A program made the translations under genes and the position numbers. From CAWJKP01 sp963843465 (lineage in GTDB: Bacteria > Planctomycetota > Planctomycetia > Pirellulales > Thermoguttaceae): a stretch of 64,000 nt of DNA. Location of the stretch: NCBI GenBank assembly GCA_963843465.1, contig CAWJKP010000005.1, positions 124,001-188,000 on the forward strand, written 5' to 3'. Below are positions 37,721-45,615 of this stretch, in pieces. The notes beneath the pieces are model-generated. The model did not search any database, was not told the origin of the DNA, and worked only from the letters and a program-made list of their open reading frames with translations. Each line of letters opens with the position of its first letter. The first letter of the stretch is position 1.

Positions 37721-38140
37721 ATGAGACTCTCAGAAGTAGTCCGAGAGGTCATCCGCCTTGGCGATGCGAGCCGTGCGTATTGGGACAGAGAGTTGCCCAA
37801 GCACCATCCGCATTACCCCGTGATTCGCGCCGGGGAAGATTCAGCGCCTCCATCACCCGAGGACGCACAGATACAGGCGCTGCTCAAGAGCCTGCCGGAA
37901 AATCAGCTCTACGCCCTCCTTCTCCTCACGTACGTAGGCCGCGGCGATCTTAGCGCCGATAATCTCCTGGCCGCATACCAGGACGTGAAAGAAACCTTCC
38001 CTAGCAGAGACCTGGCGGTTGCGCAATTGACCGGGAGTAAGACACTTGCGGAGTACCTGACGGACGCGACGGAAGAGATCCAGAAGCGTCGTATCGACCT
38101 GGACGGTCTCCAATTCGCGAGCACTGTCGCGATGAGTTGA
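37721..38140 (+). CDS. DUF3775-like protein
   Basis: A 139-residue cytoplasmic protein starting MRLSEVVREVIRLGDASRAY with a GGAGAAGGAG ribosome site. The central segment LPENQLYALLLLTYVGRGDL, and the following LAVAQLTGSKTLAEYLTDA, resemble the short DUF3775 family by memory of its VGRGD-type motif. No activity is known. It lies between the TIR unit and the HEPN gene, all on the plus strand. Confidence 0.5.
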   Translation: MRLSEVVREVIRLGDASRAYWDRELPKHHPHYPVIRAGEDSAPPSPEDAQIQALLKSLPENQLYALLLLTYVGRGDLSADNLLAAYQDVKETFPSRDLAVAQLTGSKTLAEYLTDATEEIQKRRIDLDGLQFASTVAMS

Positions 38141-38164
38141 CCAGGCCAGTGAAGGAGTTCCGCC

Positions 38165-38737
38165 GTGCCTTCGAACGCTCTTTCCCTGCATCTCGATCAG
38201 CTTCTGAGGGACGCCACCGAGCTCGATACGATCCATACGCAATTGAGGACGGGCCTCCCGGGCAGGCAGTATGGGCTGGCATCTCTGAACCGCGCCGCTG
38301 TTGTGATCAGCGTTTCGGCTTGGGAGTCGTATGTGGAAGAACTCATGCGGGAGTCGTTGCAGGCGCTCCGCCCTCTGGCTCCTCCCATGGGTAACTGGCC
38401 CGCATTGAGCGCGTTCATTCTTGGGGAACTGGCGAGGTTCCACACGCCCAATGCCCAAAATGTCGCAAACCTGATCAATCGTTGCCTCGGGCTGGCCAAC
38501 GTGCGGACCTCCTGGGGGTGGCGGAACTGCACTTCGGCACAGGCAGAGGATCACCTTGATGCAGCATTGCGTCTTCGCCATGAAATCGCTCACGGTGTGA
38601 ACCCCCGGCCGGTCATCCACAACCCGTATTCCAATTGGTTGCCGGGTTTCTTGCGGCGCCTGGCGCGGTGCACCGACGATGCCGTTCGGAACCACCTTAC
38701 CACTACACTCGGGCTGCCGAACCCCTGGCCGCCGTAA
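38165..38737 (+). CDS. HEPN-domain protein (RiboL-PSP-HEPN-like)
   Basis: A 190-residue protein starting GTG with AAGGAG upstream. It has the HEPN ribonuclease signature R-x4-H as RHEIAH (Arg138, His143) in LRLRHEIAHGVNP, and the upstream helices AVVISVSAWESYVEELM typical of the RiboL-PSP-HEPN group. HEPN proteins usually cleave RNA or act in toxin-antitoxin and defence modules. It begins 24 bases after the DUF3775-like gene, suggesting a pair. Confidence 0.75.
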   Translation: MPSNALSLHLDQLLRDATELDTIHTQLRTGLPGRQYGLASLNRAAVVISVSAWESYVEELMRESLQALRPLAPPMGNWPALSAFILGELARFHTPNAQNVANLINRCLGLANVRTSWGWRNCTSAQAEDHLDAALRLRHEIAHGVNPRPVIHNPYSNWLPGFLRRLARCTDDAVRNHLTTTLGLPNPWPP

Positions 38738-38814
38738 TTGCCGCCCGTCAGGTCGTTCGTTCCATCAATTCGGGCGGCGATAGGCGACGGCGATTCTTTC
38801 ACGGTCGGAAGCCG

Positions 38815-39210
38815 TTAGCCCGCTTGCACTTCGGACTCCATCGCTAAGTCCGGGCGGCGGCGGGCGAAGGTGCCGCCGCACTCACACTCCTGGCGGTACA
38901 ACTCGCCGGGCGGCTCGGACCCGAACTCGGCCAACAGGGCGGCCAGACAGTGGACGCAGGGCAAGTGGACCGGCTCCGGGCAGCCATGACACCAGCCCAG
39001 CGGCGCGGCGGAAACCCGCGCCGACACGACCTCCCACAACTCCAACAACCGCCGCAGTTGCCGGGGCGGCATCGGCCGCGGACCCCACGTGCCGCCAACC
39101 GCCCGCCGCACCGTGCTCCGCGACACCTGCAGCTTCCGGGCAATCGCCGTCTGCGTCTGGCCCTGCCGCCATAAATCGCGGATCCTCGAAAGCGTCTCGT
39201 CGGAAATCAT
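38815..39210 (-). CDS. Helix-turn-helix protein with zinc ribbon
   Basis: A 131-residue protein. The ATG at 39208-39210 has GGAAGAAGCG upstream. The N-terminal helix-turn-helix is IRDLWRQGQTQTAIARKLQV followed by SRSTVRRAV, as in transposase/resolvase-type domains. CHGCPEPVHLPCVHC and CECGG form one or two zinc sites. It looks like a small transcription factor or the remains of a transposase-associated protein. Confidence 0.6.
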   Translation of the reverse strand: MISDETLSRIRDLWRQGQTQTAIARKLQVSRSTVRRAVGGTWGPRPMPPRQLRRLLELWEVVSARVSAAPLGWCHGCPEPVHLPCVHCLAALLAEFGSEPPGELYRQECECGGTFARRRPDLAMESEVQAG

Positions 39211-39245
39211 CGCTTCTTCCGGGGGTCGGGGGCCGGGGGCGGGGG

Positions 39246-39333
39246 AAAAGGGGACAGTCCCCATTTGCCGGGACCAACCTTCGGTCGGTGCCCGCCCGGA
39301 GGGTGCTTCGCACAAATAGGGACTGTCCCCTTT
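39246..39333. repeat. GGGGACAGTCCCC palindromic element
   Basis: Left arm AAAAGGGGACAGTCCCCATT (39246-39266) and its inverted copy (39313-39333) flank a degenerate centre containing CGGTCGGTGCCCGCCCGGAG. It lies upstream of the helix-turn-helix gene and relates to the element inside the CoADR gene. Confidence 0.85.
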
Positions 39334-39383
39334 TTCCCCGGGGTTGGGGGCCGAAGGTACGAAATGGCGGCGCCGCGCGGTGT

Positions 39384-39506
39384 CGGGAATCGCACGGGAA
39401 AAAAGACTTTCTACCAGCAATCGCGCCGAAAAAAGACGTCACGCCGGGAATCGTTGCCAAAAAAAGACCTTACGCCAGGAATCGTTGCGGAAAATCGACG
39501 TTGGGG
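39384..39506. repeat. Four degenerate 30-31 bp tandem repeats
   Basis: Units start near 39384, 39415, 39445 and 39476. Each has the pattern C(G/A)G(G/C)AATCG, then 5-6 variable bases, an A-run and a GAC. No spacers, so this is not a CRISPR array. It lies in the 670-base gene-free gap (39211-39880) before the phosphoketolase. Confidence 0.7.
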
Positions 39507-39880
39507 CAAACAGCGCCGGGCCGAACGATACCCAGACGCGTGGTTGGCGCGGCTTTCGTCCCGCCTGTTACGACACTCGTGAAATCGCGCTGTCGACCTG
39601 AGGGCTTGGCAGTAAAAAACTTACGTCGAGGGCCGGGGGCGGCGCGAATTCTCGGGGGTGCCCCGAGAGCGGGGGCGGCGGGAGAATAACGGAAATTCGT
39701 GTCGCAGAAATTCACGGCGGACTGCCGCAACGGCCGGGCTAGCATCGGATCGTTGGCAGTTCCCCCTCACCCCAACCCTCTCCCGGAGGGAGAGGGGGAG
39801 TGTTTCCGCCGCCCTAATCGCAATTTACAAAACTCTCCTTATAATGCTCGGCAAGGAACCCCAAACCCCAAGGAGGCCTT

Positions 39881-42305
39881 ATGAACGAGCCACTCTCGGC
39901 GGAACTGCTGGAGAAGATGAACGCCTATTGGCGGGCTTCCAATTACTTGTCGGTGGGCCAGATCTATCTCTACGACAATCCCCTGCTCAAGGTCCCGCTG
40001 GAGGCCAAGCACATCAAGCCGCGGCTGCTGGGCCACTGGGGCACCACCTCGGCGCTGAACTTTATCTATGTCCACCTGAACCGGCTGATCAAGGACCGCG
40101 ACCTGGACATGATCTACGTCATCGGTCCCGGCCACGGCGGGCCGAGCCTGGTGGCCCAGGCCTACCTGGAGGGCACCTACAGCGAGGTCTACCCCAACAT
40201 CTCCCAGGATGAGCCGGGCATGAAGCGACTGTTCAAGCAGTTCTCCTTTCCCGGCGGCATCCCCAGCCACGTCTCCCCGGAGACGCCCGGCTCGATCCAC
40301 GAGGGAGGCGAGCTGGGCTACGCGCTGTCGCACGCCTTCGGCGCCGCCTTCGACAATCCGCAGTTGATCGTGGCGGCGGTCGTCGGCGACGGCGAGGCCG
40401 AAACCGGGCCCTTGGCCACAAGCTGGCACTCCAACAAGTTCCTCAACCCGGTCCGCGACGGGGCCGTGCTGCCGATCCTGCAACTGAACGGCTACAAGAT
40501 CGCCGGTCCCACCGTGCTGGCCCGGATCTCCGACGAAGAGCTCGAGCAGTTGTTCCGCGGCTACGGCTACACGCCCTATTTTGTCGGCGCCGCCGGGCCC
40601 GAGGCCCGTTGGCTGGACCCCGGTCCGGTCCACCAGCAGATGGCGGCCACCTTGGACAAGGCCGTCGCCGACATCCGGCAAATCCAGGACGACGCCCGCC
40701 AAAACGGTTTCCGGGAGCGTCCGCGGTGGCCGATGATCATCCTCCGCACGCCCAAGGGCTGGACCGGACCGCACGACGTCGACGGCCAGCCGGTGGAAGG
40801 CACGTTCCGCTCGCACCAGGTGCCGATGGGCGACATGGACAAGCCCGAACATATCCGCATTCTCGAAACCTGGATGAAGAGCTACCGGCCGCAAGAGCTG
40901 TTCGATGAGACGGGGAAGCTCAAGGCCGAGCTGGCCGAGCTGGCCCCCCGGGACCAGCGCCGCATGAGCGCCAACCCGCACGCCAACGGCGGCCTGCTGC
41001 TCTGCGACCTGCGGATGCCCGACTTCGAGGCCTACGCGGTAGCGGTGCCCAAGCCGGGGGCGGTGGACGCCGAGGCCTGCCGCGTCCAGGCGCCTTCATC
41101 CGCGACGTGATGAAGCTCAACGCCCAGTGCGGCAACTTCCGCGTCTTCAGCCCCGACGAGACGTCTTCCAACCGCTGGGCGCGGTCTTCGAGGTTTCCGA
41201 CCGCTGCTCGACGGCCCGCATCCTCCCCATCGACGACCACGTGGCGCCCGACGGCCGCGTGATGGAGATGCTCAGCGAGCACCAGTGCCAGGGCTGGCTG
41301 GAAGGCTACCTGTTGACCGGCCGGCACGGTTTCTTCTCCTGCTACGAGGCCTTCATCCACATCATCGACTCGATGTTCAACCAGCACGCCAAGTGGCTGA
41401 AGGTGACCCGCGGCATCCCCTGGCGGCGGCCCATCGCCTCGCTCAACTACCTGCTCAGCTCGCTGGTCTGGCGTCAGGACCACAACGGCTTCAGCCACCA
41501 GGACCCGGGGTTCATCGACCACGTGGTGAACAAGAAGGCCGAGGTGATCCGCGTCTACCTGCCGCCGGATGCCAATACGCTGTTGAGCGTCACCGACCAC
41601 TGCCTGCGGAGCCGCAACTACGTCAACGTGATCGTCGCCGGCAAGCAGTTGGCGCCGCAGTGGTTGAGCATGGACGAGGCGGTCAAGCACTGCACGGCCG
41701 GCATCGGCATCTGGGAGTGGGCCAGCAACGACCGGGGCGGGGAGCCCGACGTGGTGATGGCCTGCTGCGGCGACATCCCGACGCTGGAGACGCTGGCCGC
41801 GGTCGAGCTTTTGCGGCAGCACATCCCCGAGATCCAGATCCGCGTGATCAACGTCGTCGACCTGATGAAGCTGCAGCCGGCCAGCGAGCACCCGCACGGC
41901 CTGAGCGACAAGGACTTCGACGTGCTGTTCACCACGGACAAGCCGGTGATCTTCGCCTTTCACGGCTACCCCTCGTTGATCCATCGCCTCTGCTATCGCC
42001 GCACGAACCACAAGAACCTGCACGTCCGCGGCTACAAGGAAGAAGGGACGACGACCACGCCCTTCGACATGGTGGTGCTCAACGACCTCGACCGTTTCCA
42101 CCTGGTGGGCGACGTGATCGACCGCCTGCCCGCGCTGGGGTCCCGTGCGGCCTACGCCAAGCAGGCGATCCGCGACAAGCTGATCGAGCACCGCCGCTAC
42201 ATCATGGTCCACGGCGACGACCTGCCCGAGATCCGCGGCTGGCGATGGGGGCAGAAGGGCATGGGTCACGCGCGGCACACGTCCACCGAAGGAGACAACC
42301 TATGA
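39881..42305 (+). pseudogene. xfp: Phosphoketolase, interrupted by two single-base deletions
   Basis: Cleaves xylulose-5-phosphate or fructose-6-phosphate with phosphate to acetyl phosphate plus an aldose phosphate, using thiamine diphosphate. The start (MNEPLSAELLEKMNAYWRAS, then NYLSVGQIYL and GHWGTTSALNF) is typical. The diphosphate motif is VVGDGEAETGPLATSWHSNK. After CRVQ near 41089 the frame shifts by a missing base, giving FIRDVMKLNAQCGNFRVFSP, and another missing base near 41174 restores the frame at LGAVFEVSDRCSTARILP. Two restored bases give 808 residues, the normal length. Both deletions lie within about 90 bases, which favours an assembly error, although real decay is possible. 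Confidence 0.88.
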
Positions 42306-42345
42306 CGGACGGACGGGTGGCCCAGACGAAGGCGCGAGGGAATGT

Positions 42346-42371
42346 GTGCCACTGGCTTTGCCAGTGCCTAT
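42346..42371. repeat. Single GCCACTGGCTTTGCCAGTGC palindrome
   Basis: One copy of the palindrome family, just after the phosphoketolase stop and at the end of the membrane-protein gene on the opposite strand. An ATG overlapping the phosphoketolase stop (42302) runs into it and gives no recognisable product. Confidence 0.7.
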
Positions 42372-42946
42372 GCCCTATTCTTTTCCAGCCGACTCACCAG
42401 ACTGTGGATTTCTTCGCTCAATGCCGCCACGGTCGTTTGCAGGGTCGCGTAGCTGGCTCGGCGGCGAGTGAGTATCAACCAGATCGAGCTGAAAAGGCCT
42501 GCGAAAACCGCCACCGGAAGGATCATCAGTGCTGCGCAAAACGCCATCGGTATCGGATGGGCTTCGAAGTACGTCTCGAAGGAGCGAAGGCGAACGCCAA
42601 CGTCCGGCATCTTTGGGCTCAAGGCGACATGTGTCTGATCGTGGACGGATCCTTCGGTCGCGCGGGAAGTTGCCGCAGCATCCGATCGAGGCGCGGCCAC
42701 GGTCGGCGGGAACGACTCCACGGAGAGATCAACACGCGATGCAACGCCACCTAGAATCGCCAGCACCAGGAAACAGACTCCGCTGACGATCCAGAAAGTG
42801 CAGGCCGTGCGAAACCAGAATTTCTCTCGCTTTTCAGCTTGGAGCTGAATCCTCTGGATCTGTTCCAGCAATGCGCTCGAACCCTGGCCCGGGGTCAACC
42901 CTTCTTGTTTCAAGAGTTCGCCTGACAACGAATTGGTTTCACCCAT
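42368..42946 (-). CDS. Membrane protein coupled to an ECF sigma factor
   Basis: A 192-residue protein with two hydrophobic helices (about 48-68 and 132-160) and helical charged ends. The start overlaps the sigma factor stop by 8 bases, so it is made with it. No zinc anti-sigma motif (HxxxCxxC) is visible, but the position is that of an anti-sigma factor or signal partner. Its cytoplasmic N-terminus begins MGETNSLSGELLKQEGLTPG. Confidence 0.6.
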   Translation of the reverse strand: MGETNSLSGELLKQEGLTPGQGSSALLEQIQRIQLQAEKREKFWFRTACTFWIVSGVCFLVLAILGGVASRVDLSVESFPPTVAAPRSDAAATSRATEGSVHDQTHVALSPKMPDVGVRLRSFETYFEAHPIPMAFCAALMILPVAVFAGLFSSIWLILTRRRASYATLQTTVAALSEEIHSLVSRLEKNRA

Positions 42947-43535
42947 AGCGTTGCTCCCGTAATACCGTGCTTTGACCTAGTTGCGACGTAGCGTTGTCCT
43001 CTTTCCCAATCGCCCGCAACAATTCCTTCTTTGCATAATGAAGTCGCGATCGGACAGTGCCAATCGAGCAGCCGATAACCTGGGCGATCTCCTCGTAGGA
43101 CATCTCTTCCATGAACCTGAGCGTAATCGCCTCGCGGTGCTCGACGGTCAAACGAGCCATTGCCTGATGGACGGCAGCGGCATCTTCGGCCGTGAATACC
43201 GTCTGGTCTTGCTCCGGCGCGTCAGCCGCGGCCTCCAAGGGAAGCAGTTTCTTGCGGGTCTCAATCCGCGCCCTGGAAACAGCGAGATTGCGAGCCACGC
43301 GATAAAGCCAGACCCGAAAGGCCGCACCGCAAGTGATTCGCTTCATCTGTCGCAGTGCCGCCAGCCAGACTTCTTGCACAACGTCGTCAGCCGCAGTCGT
43401 GTCTGTCAGCAGCCGGCGGACGAAATAGCGCAGCGAACCGTCGTGCCGACAGACCAATTCCTCCACCGCGGCTACGTCCCCAGCCTGCGCCCTCAACAAC
43501 AAGGCTGTATCGAGAATTTGGTTTGTCGCTTCCAT
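42939..43535 (-). CDS. ECF-type RNA polymerase sigma factor
   Basis: A 198-residue sigma-70 of the extracytoplasmic-function class. Region 2 is LVCRHDGSLRYFVRRLLTDT and AADDVVQEVWLAALRQMKRI. Region 4 is LTVEHREAITLRFMEEMSYE and EEIAQVIGCSIGTVRSRLHY. The ATG at 43533-43535 is preferred over upstream in-frame starts. Probably controlled through the overlapping downstream membrane protein. Promoter specificity is unknown. Confidence 0.9.
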   Translation of the reverse strand: MEATNQILDTALLLRAQAGDVAAVEELVCRHDGSLRYFVRRLLTDTTAADDVVQEVWLAALRQMKRITCGAAFRVWLYRVARNLAVSRARIETRKKLLPLEAAADAPEQDQTVFTAEDAAAVHQAMARLTVEHREAITLRFMEEMSYEEIAQVIGCSIGTVRSRLHYAKKELLRAIGKEDNATSQLGQSTVLREQRYG

Positions 43536-44098
43536 TTCGCCATCTATAGTACAAGTCGTTTCTCCTCGCAAAAAGTTCAATGGCCGTGCTAAGGGCTGGC
43601 GAATCAATAAGTGCCGCAGTCTTGTCGTGGGGCTCGCTGCGATGGGCCCGTCCTGCCGGTGCTTAGCGGCCGCCGGCGCAACGGAAGCCTCGCACTTTCA
43701 ACCACACGCATCCGGGCCGACACGACCCGGCTGGGACTGGGGAAGCCTGTGCGTTGCCGGTTGGCTGGGAAGCTTATTCGCATTATTGCCAATTCTTCTT
43801 GGCGAAATTGCATCAAACGGATTGCACCGGCAGCCCCTCGGTTGCAAGGCGTAACTCCTTGCGCAGCCGGTGTTTCCTGCATTAGGGTTACTTATTTCTA
43901 TTATTACTTGATTGGCTCTTTATTATGGCGATTGCCGAGTTAGAATAGGCGTTTGGCTTGACGCCGACGGATGCCGACCGAGTCGTAGCTGCGTGGTGGT
44001 GCGGAGCTTCGGTACTTTTATCGGCAAGCAGGATTGGTACGTCAAAACTCATCAGGACTGCCAGGAATAGCTTCTCCCAAGGACCTTCGGTGCCAGCG
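43536..44098. other. Gene-free region upstream of the mvhD operon
   Basis: Between the divergent sigma factor and the first mvhD. It contains the promoters for both. Positions 43890-43940 are AT-rich against the GC-rich surroundings and probably hold the start region of the twelve-gene operon. No riboswitch or gene was recognised. Confidence 0.4.
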
Positions 44099-44506
44099 AT
44101 GACTCCCGATGTTGTGGTCTACGTCTGCTACAACTGCATCCCTCAAGGCAAGCGATTGCCGCGGCAGTGGACCCAGCAAGGCGCCCACGTCCTGGTCCGC
44201 GAGGTCCCGTGCAGCGGCAAGATGGACGCCCAGTACTTGATGCACGCCATCGAGGGCGGCGTCCGCGGGCTGTGCGTCGTCGCCTGTCCCAAGGGCGAGT
44301 GTCACTTGGCGCAAGGCAACCTCCGCGCCGAGGTGCGGGTCCAGACCGTTGGGCGGCTCTTGGCGGAGATCGGCATGGAGCCCCAGCGGGCCGAGCTGGT
44401 CAACGTCGGCGATACGGACGCCGACGATCAGCTCGAAGCCCTGATTCACGGCGCCGTGGACCGGCTGGTGGCCTTGGGAGAAAGTCCGATCCACGCCGGG
44501 AGTTGA
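44099..44506 (+). CDS. mvhD: MvhD-like iron-sulfur subunit (first copy)
   Basis: A 135-residue protein of the MvhD/HdrD-delta family that passes electrons to HdrA via one [2Fe-2S] cluster. Cys motifs are CYNCIPQGK, CSGKMDAQY and CPKGECHLAQGN. The N-terminal CYNC replaces the usual CxYCAY of the second copy at 59726, so the two are not interchangeable. First gene of the block, 157 bases before metF with a palindromic repeat (44516-44616) in the gap. Confidence 0.85.
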   Translation: MTPDVVVYVCYNCIPQGKRLPRQWTQQGAHVLVREVPCSGKMDAQYLMHAIEGGVRGLCVVACPKGECHLAQGNLRAEVRVQTVGRLLAEIGMEPQRAELVNVGDTDADDQLEALIHGAVDRLVALGESPIHAGS

Positions 44507-44515
44507 CGATGAGCC

Positions 44516-44616
44516 GTAGGGTGGGACAAGGCCGCCTTGGCGGCCGCCGGCCCACCAGGAGCAGACACAAGGATTGGTGGGCCGGCGCTCGCTCACGCGA
44601 GCTGGTCCCACCCTAC
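44516..44616. repeat. GTAGGGTGGGAC palindromic element, copy 4
   Basis: 101 bases with the usual inverted ends and GCCGGCCCACCA/TGGTGGGCCGGC arms. It lies between mvhD and metF without breaking either gene. Confidence 0.9.
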
Positions 44617-44663
44617 AACGCGTCCCGCCGTACAAGACGTTACGACGCCACAACGAGTTTCCC

Positions 44664-45599
44664 ATGATTACCGAAATCGACCGGCCGACGACAGGCGAGA
44701 AAACGGGGCTCCACCAACGGATCCAGTCGGGCCAGCCGCTGTTGTTGGCAGAGATCAGCCCGCCGCTGGGAAGCGATCCGGCGCCGATCCGCCAGGCGGC
44801 CCGAGCGCTGGCGGGCAAGGTCCACGCGGTGGGCGTGACCGACAACCGCGATCGGGTGGCGATGTCGGCCCTGGCCGCGTCCGCCTTGGTGGCCGCCGAA
44901 GGGGTTGAGCCGGTGCTGCACGTCACGACCCGCGACCGCAACCGCATCGCCCTGGTCTCCGAGTGCCTCGGGGCGCAGGCCCTAGGCGTGCGGAACCTGC
45001 TGTGTACCAGCGGCAGCCACCAGACGCTCGGCCCGTATCGCGCCGCCCGCAACGTCTACGACATCGATGCGGTCCAGTTGCTGCGGACCTACGCCGGGCT
45101 GGAATCCAACGCGACCCTGGTCGGGGAAGAGCGGATCCCGGGCGCCGGTCCGTTTTGCCTGGGGGCGGTGGCGGCTCCCTACGCCGACCCGCTGGAATTG
45201 CAGATGCTACGGTTGGCCAAGAAGATCCAGGCTGGGACAGAGTTTCTCATCAGCGAGCCGGTCTACGACCTGGAGCGGTTCGCCGCCTGGTGGACGGCCG
45301 TGGTGCGGCGAGGGTTGCACCAACAGGCGGCCTTCCTTGCCGGCATCCGGCCGCTGGCCGGGGCTGAGGAAGCGCAGACGCTGGCCGAGTCGCGTCCGCT
45401 GCCGCGGATCCCGGTGGGCCTTTGCGGGCGGCTGGCGGCGGCCGACGGGGCCACGGCCCAGCGGGCGGCCGGAATCCAGATCGCGCGGGAGACCGTCGAG
45501 CGTCTGGCCAGGTTGGAAGGGCTCCGCGGCTTCGCCGTCGGCGCAAGCGACGTGACGCTGGTCCTGGAAACCCTGGAAAAGTCGGCGCTTTGCGTCTAA
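44664..45599 (+). CDS. metF: Methylenetetrahydrofolate reductase, MetF-type
   Basis: A 311-residue FAD enzyme reducing 5,10-methylene-THF to 5-methyl-THF. AEISPPLGSDPAPIRQAARA and HAVGVTDNRDRVAMS are the family's N-terminal motifs, RNLLCTSGSH is the FAD/substrate strand, and FLISEPVYDLERFAAWW is the later signature. The metV gene lies at the other end of the same block, so this looks like the MetF part of a MetVF-type enzyme coupled to Hdr/Mvh proteins, as in acetogens where reduction is tied to electron bifurcation. Start ATG 44664 follows the repeat. Confidence 0.9.
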   Translation: MITEIDRPTTGEKTGLHQRIQSGQPLLLAEISPPLGSDPAPIRQAARALAGKVHAVGVTDNRDRVAMSALAASALVAAEGVEPVLHVTTRDRNRIALVSECLGAQALGVRNLLCTSGSHQTLGPYRAARNVYDIDAVQLLRTYAGLESNATLVGEERIPGAGPFCLGAVAAPYADPLELQMLRLAKKIQAGTEFLISEPVYDLERFAAWWTAVVRRGLHQQAAFLAGIRPLAGAEEAQTLAESRPLPRIPVGLCGRLAAADGATAQRAAGIQIARETVERLARLEGLRGFAVGASDVTLVLETLEKSALCV

Positions 45600-45615
45600 G
45601 AGCGAGAGACACGCC

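Noticed and set aside
39384..39506. Possible CRISPR array
   Set aside because: Units are degenerate and the intervening bases are part of the repeat; no spacers.
42302..42480. Gene starting by ATGA overlap with the phosphoketolase, possibly acetate kinase
   Set aside because: The frame runs straight into a palindromic repeat and the antisense of the membrane protein; no kinase motif.
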